From positions 124,001 through 188,000 of the forward strand of contig CAWAEG010000005.1 of NCBI GenBank assembly GCA_963780895.1: a stretch of 64,000 bases of DNA, written 5' to 3'. A program made the translations under genes and the position numbers. This document shows, one piece after another, positions 51,954-60,826 of the stretch. This DNA comes from DASQFI01 sp963780895 (lineage in GTDB: Bacteria; Acidobacteriota; Vicinamibacteria; Vicinamibacterales; SCN-69-37). Positions within the stretch are counted from its first letter, which is position 1, and the number at the start of each line of letters is the position of its first letter. The notes beneath the pieces were generated by a model. It had not been told where the DNA came from, made no database searches, and saw nothing but the letters and a program-made list of their open reading frames with translations.

Positions 51954-54008
51954 TCAGGCGCCCCTGCGACGTGAATCCGGCACCGCATACAGCGACACCT
52001 CGCCCGAGCGCATCAGCAACGTCAGACGCTCGAGCACGGCCGGGTGCACACGATTGCCTTCCCTTCGAACCAGCACGTGCGTGACATTGTACCGCCGAAG
52101 GATCTCGAACGCCGCCTCGGCTTCGCCATCGGCCGACGCGTAGAAGAAGTTCACGTCATTCAACCGATCTTCCCCGCCGACCGCCGAATACCGGACATCC
52201 CAGCCAAGCACGATCCGCCGCTCCGAAATCACCGTCATGAGCGACGGGTTGAGCGGCCGATCGTGCAGGAGGACGGTCTGTTCCGGATCCGTGGTCTTCA
52301 GGTACTGCGCCACGGCCAGCTCGCCATGGCTGATGCTCGCGCGCGGCGGGCGCGTGGCGTCGTTCCACTTGCGCACCCAGAAATGCACCGAGGACGGCAA
52401 CACGGCGAGAACGGCCAGCACCGCCGCCACGCGGCCGAGGGTGCCGTGGCGCTGCGCGAACCGGACGAGCGCGGCGGCCGTGAAGATCCACATCACGTAC
52501 AAGCCCGTGAGGTAGAAGTTGATCGTGTCCACGTACGGCTGCGTCGTGAGCACGAAGGGAATGCCGAGGCCCGCGACGACACACCAGGCGAGCAGGCGCC
52601 ACGCAGGCACGTCCGCGTCCACGCCTGCCCCGCCCCTGATCGCGCGCCAGACGCCGGGCGCGCCGAACCAGCGGATGCCGGTGCCGATCACAAGAAAGAT
52701 GACCGTCGCGACCGTCAGAATCAGTGGGGTGCGAAGCGCCTCGATCGGCATGACCCGCGCAGCCAGGGCATCGAACGTCTCCACCAGACCGAGCTTGATC
52801 AGCATCCGTTTCGGCAGCAGAAAGAAATCGATGACGAGCTGCGACCGGCGGTCCGAGGGATCGAGCGCCAGGATGTCGAGGATCAGCGGCAGCGTGAAGA
52901 CGAGCGTCACGCCGACCGTCGCGGCAAACCACCGTCGTGCGGCCCAGTCGCCGCTGAACATCGCCGAGGCCGCGAGCGCGGCCATCACGACGATGTAGGC
53001 GAAGGGCTTGAATTCGAAGAGCACCGCGATCAGAAACGCGCTCAACACCAGCCAGCCGCGCGATCGCGTCTGGAGTCCGCGCACGGCGGCGAACAGCCCC
53101 GCGAGGAACACCGGCATGCTCGGCCCCCACGTGTTGAAGTGCAGCACGTGCATCGTCGGCGACAGGAAGTTCGTCGGCCAGAGGACGAAGTCCCAGTCGA
53201 CGTTCTCGTGCGGAAGCAGCCATGCCGCGAGATACGAGACATCGCTGGCGGTGACCACCAGCGCCATGGAGAGGAGCGCGACCGTCCACGGCGCGAGCAG
53301 GCGAACCATCACGTAGCCGACGAGCGCGCCGAGCGCGAGGAACGCCGGCCAGGCGTAGTGGAAATAGATCGGCATGATCGGCACACCGGCGAACCGATGG
53401 ATCATCGCCAGCACGAGGTGCGGGTAATAGGCGGCGTTGAGCTTGTGTCCGGAGTAGTAAGACGCGGTCGGCGGAACGGTGTGCGTCGCCTCGGACGCCT
53501 CGGCCGCGTAGTAGGCCAGGTCGGCCGAGTCGTAGTCCCCGTAGAGCATGAGGCCGGCCGGTGTCGTCGCGAACCGGTTGCCGAAGACGAGCACGCCGCA
53601 CACCACGCACAGCGCGACGAGCGCGGCGCACGCGACGACATCCCTCGTCGGGACCAGGTTCGCGGCGGGCCGTCGCCACCAGAGCGCCAGCCCGGCGCCG
53701 GAGCAGGCCGCCGCGAGATACGGAAACAGCTCGACGCGGCCCGCGTAGCCGAGCAGGTCGACGAGGACCGGTGTCGCGGCGCTGCCGGCGCCGAGCGCGA
53801 TGAGCGCACCGGTCAACCGGTCGAGATCGCGCGTGAGGCGCGAGACGAGCACGATGCCGGGGCCAAACGTGAACAGGAGCCACGCGAGCGCGAACCCCAC
53901 GAGCTCGGGAACGACAGGGAGCACGACGCGGAGCGCCAGCCACGAAAACGCGCCGATGACCGCGCCAATCGTCACCGACAGGGCGGCCGGGGGAACGCGA
54001 AGACCCAT
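51954..54008 (-). CDS. Large polytopic membrane protein, GT-C-like
   Basis: 684 residues and about twelve to fourteen membrane segments, ending in a soluble C-terminal domain (from about 560: QYLKTTDPEQTVLLHDRPLN). The loop after the fifth or sixth segment (GDYDSADLAYYAAEASEATH) is acidic and holds DYDSADLAYY, similar to GT-C catalytic loops. The family is not certain. It is divergent from the radical SAM gene with only a 28-base gap. ATG at 54006-54008 is chosen (MGLRVPPAAL); GTG 54023 is also possible. Confidence 0.55.
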   Translation of the reverse strand: MGLRVPPAALSVTIGAVIGAFSWLALRVVLPVVPELVGFALAWLLFTFGPGIVLVSRLTRDLDRLTGALIALGAGSAATPVLVDLLGYAGRVELFPYLAAACSGAGLALWWRRPAANLVPTRDVVACAALVALCVVCGVLVFGNRFATTPAGLMLYGDYDSADLAYYAAEASEATHTVPPTASYYSGHKLNAAYYPHLVLAMIHRFAGVPIMPIYFHYAWPAFLALGALVGYVMVRLLAPWTVALLSMALVVTASDVSYLAAWLLPHENVDWDFVLWPTNFLSPTMHVLHFNTWGPSMPVFLAGLFAAVRGLQTRSRGWLVLSAFLIAVLFEFKPFAYIVVMAALAASAMFSGDWAARRWFAATVGVTLVFTLPLILDILALDPSDRRSQLVIDFFLLPKRMLIKLGLVETFDALAARVMPIEALRTPLILTVATVIFLVIGTGIRWFGAPGVWRAIRGGAGVDADVPAWRLLAWCVVAGLGIPFVLTTQPYVDTINFYLTGLYVMWIFTAAALVRFAQRHGTLGRVAAVLAVLAVLPSSVHFWVRKWNDATRPPRASISHGELAVAQYLKTTDPEQTVLLHDRPLNPSLMTVISERRIVLGWDVRYSAVGGEDRLNDVNFFYASADGEAEAAFEILRRYNVTHVLVRREGNRVHPAVLERLTLLMRSGEVSLYAVPDSRRRGA

Positions 54009-54018
54009 TCGCGCCGTG

Positions 54019-54024
54019 TACAAT
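54019..54024 (+). promoter_or_regulatory. Candidate -10 element (TACAAT) of the glycan operon
   Basis: TACAAT lies 13 bases before ATG 54037, so the transcript would start only a few bases before the start codon; no convincing -35 is present. It is the only promoter-like word in the 28-base divergent gap. Confidence 0.35.
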
Positions 54025-54036
54025 AGCGGTTACGGC

Positions 54037-55200
54037 ATGTCGAAGGACAGCTTCACGCTCCGCTACCTTGCCCGGTCGGCGGTTGGCGTCCCGCGCGACC
54101 TCGCCAACTCGCTGGTGTTTTCCAAGCTCAAGGCGATTCGGCCCACGGTGCTCATCTACAACTGCACCTGGGTCTGCGACGCCCGCTGCGAGATGTGCAG
54201 CAACTGGAAGTGGGGCAACCGCAAGGAGGACATGACGCTCGAGCAGCTCGAGGGCGTCATGACGGGCGACTTCTGGCACGCGGTCGAGAACCTGAACATC
54301 TCGGGCGGCGAACCGACCACCCGCAACGATCTCCCCGAGATGGTCGAGCTGTTCCACCGCCGGCTGCCGCGGATGCGCAAGATCGGGATCAACACGACGG
54401 GTCTGACGCCGGCGCGCGCGATCCCGATGCTGACGCGCATCGTGACCTTCTGCGCCGAGCAGCGGCTGCCGCTCAGCATCCGCGTCTCGGTCGACGGCGT
54501 CGGCGACGTTCACGATCAGGTCCGGCACGTGAAGCGCGGCTTCGAGAAGGCGTCTGCCACCATCGAGGCGCTCCAGAAGCTGTCCGACCAGCACGCCCAT
54601 TTCCAGTTCGGGCTCGCGTCGACCATTTTCGCGGCGAACCTCGACGACGCCGACAACATCCTGAAGTGGGCGCGATCGAAGGGCCTCGACGTCGTCTTCA
54701 ACATGCTGCGCTTCACCGACGGCATGCTGCACAACCGCGAGCTCGAGGAGAAGATCAAGTTCCGCGACCGCGAGGAAGAGTTCATGCGGAAGTTCTTCCT
54801 GGATCGCGTGGCGGAAGAATCGGTGCTGAGCGGTCAGGCCTTTCTCTATCTGCACTACGCCGACATGATCGCGAACGGATACCACCGCACGATGCCCTGT
54901 CCGTTCCAGCGCCAGGGCCTGCTGCTCAACCCGAACGGCGACCTGCTCTACTGCGAGAACTCCAGGAAGATCGGCAACGTGCTGGAGATTCCGGCCGGCG
55001 ATCTGTACTTCGCCGCGGAGAACCTCGCGCATCGCGAGGCGCTCAAGCGCGACACGTGCCCCACCTGCCTCAGCCCGTGCCAGGTCAACGTCGCCGCCAT
55101 GAAGCAGGTCGTGCCCTACGTGAAGTTCCTGCGCCGCGCCTATCAGGTCAAGCACGACCCCGACCGGCATCTCGAGACGCTGCCGGAACCCGTGCGGTAG
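54037..55200 (+). CDS. Radical SAM enzyme with SPASM-like C-terminus
   Basis: 387 residues. The 4Fe-4S SAM motif is CDARCEMC (CxxxCxxC, about 48-55) in CTWVCDARCEMCSNW. Then SGGEPTTRNDLPEMV (the GGE-like SAM-binding motif), VSVDGVGDVHDQVRHV and a C-terminal Cys set: CPFQRQGLLL, LLYCENS, TCPTCLSPC. These are the extra-cluster ligands of a SPASM/Twitch domain. Such enzymes often modify peptides or sugars; here it is the first gene of a sugar operon and no short substrate peptide is seen, so a sugar or lipid substrate is plausible. A longer frame reaching upstream into the divergent gene is a shadow. Confidence 0.85.
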   Translation: MSKDSFTLRYLARSAVGVPRDLANSLVFSKLKAIRPTVLIYNCTWVCDARCEMCSNWKWGNRKEDMTLEQLEGVMTGDFWHAVENLNISGGEPTTRNDLPEMVELFHRRLPRMRKIGINTTGLTPARAIPMLTRIVTFCAEQRLPLSIRVSVDGVGDVHDQVRHVKRGFEKASATIEALQKLSDQHAHFQFGLASTIFAANLDDADNILKWARSKGLDVVFNMLRFTDGMLHNRELEEKIKFRDREEEFMRKFFLDRVAEESVLSGQAFLYLHYADMIANGYHRTMPCPFQRQGLLLNPNGDLLYCENSRKIGNVLEIPAGDLYFAAENLAHREALKRDTCPTCLSPCQVNVAAMKQVVPYVKFLRRAYQVKHDPDRHLETLPEPVR

Positions 55201-56157
55201 GTGGGTCTCTCCACAGCCTTTCGACTGCTCGTCGCCATCGGCCTCACCTGCTGGGCGCTCTGGGCCGCGGATCCGCGTCAGGTCGGCGAAGCGTTTTCGA
55301 AGACGGCCTGGCCGTGGGTGCTGCTGGCCTGCCTGCTGGTCCTCGTCGACCGTGCGCTGATGGCGCACCGGTGGCTGTCGTTGTGTGCCCCCATCGCGCA
55401 CAAGCCGTCCCGCGCTGCTCTCCTGCGGATTTTTTTCGTCAGCACGTTCCTGGGCACGTTCCTGGTGCAGAGCGTCGGCAGCGACGCAGTGCGCACCTGG
55501 AGCCTCGCGCGCACGGGCGCCCCGGCGTCCCAGGCGCTCGCCTCCGTGCTGCTCGACCGTCTGCTCGGCGTCGTTTCGATCCTCGTGACCGCGGTCGTGG
55601 GCGCCGCGCTGGCCCCGCACGTGCTGCGCGAGCCGGCCATAGCCTGGGCGTTTGCCGCGGCAGCGGCCGGGAGCCTGTTCGCGCTGCTGTTCGTCTTCAG
55701 CACGCGCGTCGATGAATCGGTGCGCCACGCTGTCTCGCGGCTGCCCGCCGGCCGGGTGCGCGATCAGACTGGCAAGCTGCTGGACGCCTTGCAGGCGTAT
55801 GGGACAGCGCACCGCCTGCTGGCCGCCGTGCTCGCCTCCTCGGTCGCCGTGCAGGTCCTCCGCATCCTCCAGGCATGGCTCCTCGGCCGGAGCCTGGGGC
55901 TCGACGTGCCGCTGACGAGCTATTTCGCGTTCATTCCGATCATTCTGCTCGTCATGCTCCTGCCGATAACCGTCAATGGATTCGGGGTCAGCCAGTGGGC
56001 GTTCGTCTGGACGTTCACGCGGGTCGGGGTTTCGGAAGCCAACGCGTTCGCGCTGTCGGTGCTCTTCGTCGCGCTCGGTCTCGTGGGCAATCTTCCCGGC
56101 GGCCTGATATATGCCTTGGGGCCTCGGGAGCCGGCCGCGCCGGCGGTGACGTCCTGA
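55201..56157 (+). CDS. LPG-synthase TM-region-like membrane protein (flippase-like)
   Basis: 318 residues with about eight membrane segments and the family landmarks WPWVLLACLLVLVDRALMAH, FVSTFLGTFLVQSVGSDAVR and LPITVNGFGVSQWAFVW. It is of the same family as the protein at 41489 but only distantly similar. Its start is GTG, directly after the TAG of the radical SAM gene, so the two are coupled. Membrane position between the SAM enzyme and the GT2 suggests it moves or anchors the glycan lipid. Confidence 0.8.
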   Translation: MGLSTAFRLLVAIGLTCWALWAADPRQVGEAFSKTAWPWVLLACLLVLVDRALMAHRWLSLCAPIAHKPSRAALLRIFFVSTFLGTFLVQSVGSDAVRTWSLARTGAPASQALASVLLDRLLGVVSILVTAVVGAALAPHVLREPAIAWAFAAAAAGSLFALLFVFSTRVDESVRHAVSRLPAGRVRDQTGKLLDALQAYGTAHRLLAAVLASSVAVQVLRILQAWLLGRSLGLDVPLTSYFAFIPIILLVMLLPITVNGFGVSQWAFVWTFTRVGVSEANAFALSVLFVALGLVGNLPGGLIYALGPREPAAPAVTS

Positions 56158-56167
56158 TCCCGGTCCC

Positions 56168-56887
56168 ATGACCCACGCCCCCGGTGAACGAACGCTGTCG
56201 GTCATCATCCCGGCCTACAACGAGGCCGAGAACATCATGGCGACCCTCGAAAACATCACGACTGCGTTCGAGCCGCTCGCGCTTCCGCACGAGATCCTCG
56301 TGATCGACGACGGCAGCCGGGACCAGACGGCGGCGATCGTCCTGTCGGCACGGCGGCGGTATCCGGCGGTGCGTCTCCTCACGAACGAGCGCAACATGGG
56401 GTTCGGCTGGTCGTATCGCCGCGGCGTCGAGGCGGCCTCGCTCGCGCACATCGTGATGGTGCACGGCGACAACGCGTGGGGCTGGGCGACCTTGCGGGAG
56501 TTCTTCGGTCACACCGGCGAGGCCGATGTTATTATTGGCTACACGCGCGACATGCTGAAGTCGCGCACGTGGGCCCGGACGGGCATCTCGAAGACCTTCA
56601 CCCTGCTCGTCAACCTGATCACGTGGCGGCACTTGCGGTACTACAACGGGCTGCAGATTCACCAAGCGCCGATCCTCAAGAGCCTGCAGATTGAATCCCG
56701 GGGCTACGGCTTTCAAGCCGAGGTGCTCGTCAAGGCGCTGCGGCTCACTGGCACGTACATCGAGGTGCCGATGGATCTCATCGAACGCGAGAAGGGCGAG
56801 AGCAAGGCGTTCCGCATGAAAAACGTCGTGGACGTCCTGAGCACGCTGAAGCGGCTGGCCGCCCTCGAATGGGGGCGTCATGAGTAA
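56168..56887 (+). CDS. Family 2 glycosyltransferase (DPM1/ArnC-like)
   Basis: 239 residues. VIIPAYNEAENIMATLENI, HEILVIDDGSRDQTAAIV, NMGFGWSYRRGVEAAS are the donor-site stations of polyprenyl-phosphate glycosyltransferases. The usual DADxxD-like loop is replaced by VMVHGDNAWGWATL (HGDN), an unusual but known variation. Late stations: ITWRHLRYYNGLQIHQAP and the end helix YIEVPMDLIERE. It probably makes a polyprenyl-phosphate sugar for the GT-C enzymes. It overlaps the kinase fusion gene by 8 bases. Confidence 0.8.
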   Translation: MTHAPGERTLSVIIPAYNEAENIMATLENITTAFEPLALPHEILVIDDGSRDQTAAIVLSARRRYPAVRLLTNERNMGFGWSYRRGVEAASLAHIVMVHGDNAWGWATLREFFGHTGEADVIIGYTRDMLKSRTWARTGISKTFTLLVNLITWRHLRYYNGLQIHQAPILKSLQIESRGYGFQAEVLVKALRLTGTYIEVPMDLIEREKGESKAFRMKNVVDVLSTLKRLAALEWGRHE

Positions 56888-58421
56888 GCCCGACCGGCGC
56901 ACGCGTGGCGCGTCGCCGCTGACCGGACCCTTCGGCGGCCGGCGGCGAAAGATCGTGCCCGTCGCCGAGTTGGCCAGCGTGCGCGAGCAGTTCCGCGATC
57001 GCACCATCGTGCTCTGCCACGGCGCGTTCGACCTGGTGCACATGGGCCACCTCATCCACTTCGACGAGGCGCGCGCGCTCGGCGACATGCTCGTCGTGAC
57101 GATCACGGCCGATCGGCACATCAAGAAAAAGCGGTCCGTCTCGTTCAACGAGGACTATCGCGCGCGGCACGTCGCGTCGCTCGAGATCGTCGACTACGTC
57201 GCGATCGTCGACGAGCCGTCGGCGATCGCCGCGATCGAGGCGCTGCGGCCGGACATCTACGTCAAGGGGCCCGAATACGCGAACCTCCTGCTCGACAAGA
57301 CGTCGAACATCTCACACGAAAAGGCGCTCATCGAGAGTCACGGCGGGCGGATCTATTTCACGTCGGGCGAGACGTTCTCCTCGACGAAGCTCTCCCACTT
57401 CCTGCTGTCCTCCTCCGAGGCGGTCCAGGAGAATCCCCTTCTCCGCAACGACCGCGTGCTGTTTCGCGACGTCGCGGCATTCGGATTCACGCTCGAGGAC
57501 GTCAAGGCCTTTCTGGCGGACGCCGCGGGCCTGCGCGTTTGCCTGCTGGGCGAGACGATCATCGACGAGTGGGTCGACGTCGAAGTCACCAACATCTCGC
57601 AGAAGTCGCGCTGCGTCGCCGGCCTGGAGACCGCACGCATCCGCCAGATCGGCGGGACGGGCATCATCGCCCTGCACCTGGCGAGCTTCGTCAAGAGCCT
57701 GCACTGCTTCACGAACGGCCTGACACAGGCGGAGGTTCCGGCCAACGTCACGGTGAGTCCGCTGGCCGACAGCCCGCTCGTGAAGACGCGGTTCGTCGAC
57801 AAGGACACCGGGTATTCGCTGTTCGAGGCCAAACAGCTGACGCTGGCCAACGTGCGGCACGGATCGCTGCCCGACTTCGACGACTACGATCTCGTGCTCG
57901 TCGCCGATTTCGGTCACGGGCTGCTCGAAGCGGCCGCCATCAACCGCCAGATCGCGCGGCACCAGCGCGCGTTCGTCTCCGCGATGGCGCAGGTCAACTC
58001 GAGCAACTACGGCTACAACCTGCCGACCAAATACGTCGGCGCCGATTACTACAGCCTCAATCGCACGGAAGCCGAGCTCTGCCTGCACGAACAGGGCCGC
58101 GCGCTGCCGGATCTGGTCGATCGCATGGCGGCGCTGCTCGGCAGTGACGGGCTGTCGGTGACCGACGGCGCGAACGGCGCCATGGTGCGGGTCAGGGACG
58201 AGCGCTTCGCCCTCCCGACGCTCAGCATCAGCGCCGTGGACACCATCGGCTGCGGCGACGCCTATTTCGCGCTGAGCAGCCTGGCCTCCTGCCTGCGACG
58301 GCCCGCGCGGATGGTCGCGCTCGCCGGCAGCATCGGCGCCGCGGCCATGGCGCAGCAGCGCTGCAACGAGCGGCCGATTACCGAGCAGGAATTCCTGACC
58401 ATCGCCAAGATCGTCATATGA
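56880..58421 (+). CDS. Bifunctional nucleotidyltransferase-PfkB sugar kinase, HldE-like in reversed order
   Basis: 513 residues. Residues about 40-165 are a cytidylyltransferase-type nucleotidyltransferase: VLCHGAFDLVHMGHLIHF (HxGH as HMGH) and VKGPEYANLLLD. Residues about 215-513 are a PfkB-type sugar kinase: GGTGIIALHLASF, VLVADFGHGLLEA and the anion-hole motif SAVDTIGCGDAYFALS, with catalytic Asp in GCGD (usual GAGD). In HldE the kinase comes first and the nucleotidyltransferase last; here the order is reversed. It should phosphorylate a sugar phosphate at C1 and activate it with NTP. The neighbouring SIS isomerase and SDR epimerase fit a heptose-like pathway. Confidence 0.85.
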   Translation: MSKPDRRTRGASPLTGPFGGRRRKIVPVAELASVREQFRDRTIVLCHGAFDLVHMGHLIHFDEARALGDMLVVTITADRHIKKKRSVSFNEDYRARHVASLEIVDYVAIVDEPSAIAAIEALRPDIYVKGPEYANLLLDKTSNISHEKALIESHGGRIYFTSGETFSSTKLSHFLLSSSEAVQENPLLRNDRVLFRDVAAFGFTLEDVKAFLADAAGLRVCLLGETIIDEWVDVEVTNISQKSRCVAGLETARIRQIGGTGIIALHLASFVKSLHCFTNGLTQAEVPANVTVSPLADSPLVKTRFVDKDTGYSLFEAKQLTLANVRHGSLPDFDDYDLVLVADFGHGLLEAAAINRQIARHQRAFVSAMAQVNSSNYGYNLPTKYVGADYYSLNRTEAELCLHEQGRALPDLVDRMAALLGSDGLSVTDGANGAMVRVRDERFALPTLSISAVDTIGCGDAYFALSSLASCLRRPARMVALAGSIGAAAMAQQRCNERPITEQEFLTIAKIVI

Positions 58422-58440
58422 GGCCCGAGGCCGCCGCCCG

Positions 58441-59031
58441 ATGAAATCAGAGAGCTGGGACGAGTACGTCGACACGATCGCCACGGGCCTGCGCGGGCTC
58501 GAGGCGACAGACCGATCGGGCGCGAGCCTGCCCGCGCGCGAGGCCGTGACCCAATGGGTCACCCTCACGCGCGAGGTGCACGATCGCGACGGGCAGCTGT
58601 TCCTGTTCGGCAATGGCGGCAGCGCGGCCATGGCCGCGCACATGGCGACCGACGCCTGCAAGAACGGCAACCTGCGCGCGCTCGCGTTCAGCGACTCCGC
58701 GATGCTCACCGCCACCAGCAACGACCTGTCGTTCGATCAGACATTTTCGCTGCCGCTCGAGCGGCTGGCGCGCAAGGGCGACCTCGCGATCGCGATCAGC
58801 AGTTCGGGCAACTCGCCCAACGTCGTCCGTGCGCTCGAAGCGGCCGACCGGCTGGGCGTGACCACGGTGACGCTCACCGCGAAGGCCGTCGGCAATCGCG
58901 CGCGCACGCTCGGGCGGCTCAACTTCTACGTCCCCCTCCGGCGCTACGGCTGGGCCGAATCGGCCCACCAGATCCTGCTCCACTACTGGTTCGACGAGTA
59001 CCTCAACCGGTACGGCAACGGAGCGATGTGA
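58441..59031 (+). CDS. SIS-domain phosphosugar isomerase (GmhA-like)
   Basis: 196 residues. FLFGNGGSAAMAAHMATDACKN is the GmhA-type substrate loop, and AIAISSSGNSPNVVRALEAA the SIS phosphate-binding motif; LGVTTVTLTAK and SAHQILLHYWFDEYL follow. GmhA converts sedoheptulose 7-phosphate to D-glycero-D-manno-heptose 7-phosphate, and this enzyme is next to the kinase-nucleotidyltransferase and an epimerase as in ADP-heptose synthesis. The substrate could also be another ketose phosphate. It starts 19 bases after the fusion gene. Confidence 0.88.
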   Translation: MKSESWDEYVDTIATGLRGLEATDRSGASLPAREAVTQWVTLTREVHDRDGQLFLFGNGGSAAMAAHMATDACKNGNLRALAFSDSAMLTATSNDLSFDQTFSLPLERLARKGDLAIAISSSGNSPNVVRALEAADRLGVTTVTLTAKAVGNRARTLGRLNFYVPLRRYGWAESAHQILLHYWFDEYLNRYGNGAM

Positions 59032-59036
59032 GAAAC

Positions 59037-59090
59037 AGAGGCTCAAAGGCCCAAAGGCTCAAGGTGCAGAGGCTTGGAGGCGCGGAGGCG
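59037..59090. repeat. Degenerate GGCTCAAAGGCCCAAA tandem repeat
   Basis: Short imperfect units, same kind as the repeats at 15273, 24131 and 37575, after the SIS isomerase gene. The rest of the gap to 59225 is G+C rich and has a hairpin (GCGGGCC / GGCCCGC-type) near 59090 but no gene. Confidence 0.45.
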
Positions 59091-59225
59091 AGCGGGCCGT
59101 AGCCCGCCAGCGATCAAGAGATAGTCCGGACGAGGAGAGCGAGCGCCGCAGCCCGGGCGAGCGGGGGTGGGGCCCCGCGAGCAACTGAGAAAAGAAGACA
59201 CGGACACGCAGGGGCGGACACACGG

Positions 59226-60164
59226 ATGAAACTCCTGGTCACCGGCGGCTGCGGATACGTCGGCACCAAGCTGACCGCAGCGCTGCTCGGGCGCACGCCG
59301 CACGACGTCACCGTGCTCGACGTCATGTGGTTCGGCAACCGGCTGGCGGCGCATCCGCGGCTGACGGTCCAGTCGCTGGACGTCCGGCAGATCGACGAGA
59401 TCGATCTTGCGCCGTACGACACCATCTTTCACCTGGCGAACATCGCCAACGATCCGTCGGTCGAGCTGAACCCGTACGCCTCCTGGGAGGTCAACGTCCT
59501 CGCGGGCATGCGCCTCATCGATCGCGCCGCGCGGCAGGGCGTCCGGCAGTTCATCTACGCGTCGTCGGCCAGCGTCTACGGGCTGAAATCGGAGCCGAAG
59601 GTCACGGAAGATCTCGAGCTCTTCCCATTGTCCGAATACAACAAGACGAAGATGGTCGCCGAGCGCGTGGTTCAGAGCTACGCGGACCAGATGATCACGA
59701 CCATCATCCGGCCCGCGACGGTGTGCGGCTGGTCGCCGCGCATGCGGCTGGACGTCGTCGTCAACATGCTCACGATGCAGGCGCTCACGCGCGGATCGGT
59801 CACGGTGCTCGGGGGCGATCAGACGCGGCCGAACATCCACATCGACGATCTGGTGGATTTGTATCTCTTCGCGTTCGAGAAACGGCTGGCTGGCGTGTTC
59901 AACGCCGGGTTCGAGAATCTGAAGGTGATGGACATCGCGCGCATGATCACGAAGGACGTCCCCGCGTCGATCGACGTCAAACCCTCGAATGATCCCCGGT
60001 CCTATTCGGTCTGTTCGGACAGGCTGCTCGCCGCGGGCTTCACGCCAACGCGAAACGTCTCCGCAGCCGTTGCGGAAATGGCCGCGGCGTATCGCGAGGG
60101 CCGATTGAGCGACGATCCCGTTTGTTACAATGTCCGCTGGATGCGGGAGCACAATTTCGCATGA
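59226..60164 (+). CDS. NAD(P)-dependent sugar epimerase/dehydratase (extended SDR)
   Basis: 312 residues. Rossmann VTGGCGYVGTKLTAALL; conserved YASSASVYG and catalytic YNKTK; PNIHIDDLVDLYLFA; late GFTPTRNVSAAVAEMA. It is like HldD/GalE in layout and would complete the sugar pathway by epimerising or reducing the activated sugar. The upstream gap of 194 bases carries repeats but the gene is in the same direction as the SIS isomerase. Confidence 0.88.
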   Translation: MKLLVTGGCGYVGTKLTAALLGRTPHDVTVLDVMWFGNRLAAHPRLTVQSLDVRQIDEIDLAPYDTIFHLANIANDPSVELNPYASWEVNVLAGMRLIDRAARQGVRQFIYASSASVYGLKSEPKVTEDLELFPLSEYNKTKMVAERVVQSYADQMITTIIRPATVCGWSPRMRLDVVVNMLTMQALTRGSVTVLGGDQTRPNIHIDDLVDLYLFAFEKRLAGVFNAGFENLKVMDIARMITKDVPASIDVKPSNDPRSYSVCSDRLLAAGFTPTRNVSAAVAEMAAAYREGRLSDDPVCYNVRWMREHNFA

Positions 60165-60224
60165 AACAAGAGGGCGAATGTCCCCTGCGTCTACTCTCCA
60201 GGCGCGCCGCGGGCGCGCCCCGCC

Positions 60225-60298
60225 GGAGCGGAGCGGGGCATCAGGGGTCCCCGCGAGCGAACGGCGATAGGGGGTCCGGGGGACGAATGTCCCCCGGT
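60225..60298. repeat. GC-rich intergenic element with terminal hairpin, copy 2
   Basis: GGAGCGGAGCGGGGCATCA and a hairpin CCGGGGGAC / GTCCCCCGG (60277-60298) match the element at 11722-11782. The hairpin ends 6 bases before the TTG start of the membrane gene at 60304. Confidence 0.55.
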
Positions 60299-60303
60299 CT
60301 AAG

Positions 60304-60822
60304 TTGATCCGGTTGGCGGTGCCGCTGGCCGCGGTCGGCGTGTTTTTTCTTCTCTCGTGGGCGACGGTCCGGTTCGTGCGGCCGCGCGAGCCTCGGCGAT
60401 TTTTTCTCATCTACGCGCTTCTGCTGCTGCTGGCGACGACGCTCGTCTATCGGCAGTTCTGGCCGCTCGTGCAGATCGAAGACGTTCTTGGACTCACCGC
60501 CTCGCTCCTCCTCCAGTTGCTGGCGTGTCTGACGATGTGGAATACGTTTTACAGCCTGCTGTGGGGCTTCTCGGGGAGCCTGATGTACGACCTCTTCAAC
60601 GACGCGGCGCTTCGCGATCGCGAGCGGCTCATTCGATCCTACGAGGGCGACGGCGAGATCGACCGCATCATGGCGCGGCGTCTGCCGAACCTCGTGCGTG
60701 GCGGCTGGCTGGACGCGCAGGGCGATACCCTCCGGCTTCGTCCCAAGGGACGGCTGCTGGCGCTGGGCACGTTGCTCTCCTTCAAGGTGTTTTCTCTCGG
60801 CATGGGCGGGGGCATCAAGTAA
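60304..60822 (+). CDS. Small membrane protein with C-terminal winged-helix-like tail (1 of a pair)
   Basis: 172 residues from TTG at 60304 (no ATG or GTG in reach). Three membrane segments in the first 85 residues (LAVPLAAVGVFFLLSWATV, FFLIYALLLLLATTLVY, LLLQLLACLTMWNTFYSLL). The rest is soluble and basic: SYEGDGEIDRIMARRLPNLV and RGGWLDAQGDTLRLRPKG. That tail has the RL..L...G.LD..GDTL.L.P.G layout also seen in the next gene, so they are probably paralogues. Role unknown; it lies between the epimerase and the mutase-like flavoprotein and could be a scaffold or a regulator of the pathway. Confidence 0.6.
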   Translation: MIRLAVPLAAVGVFFLLSWATVRFVRPREPRRFFLIYALLLLLATTLVYRQFWPLVQIEDVLGLTASLLLQLLACLTMWNTFYSLLWGFSGSLMYDLFNDAALRDRERLIRSYEGDGEIDRIMARRLPNLVRGGWLDAQGDTLRLRPKGRLLALGTLLSFKVFSLGMGGGIK

Positions 60823-60826
60823 GTCG

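Noticed and set aside
52156..56208. A 1350-residue minus-strand frame across the sugar operon
   Set aside because: Composition is that of an antisense shadow (high Arg, Glu, His), and it covers clear genes on both strands.
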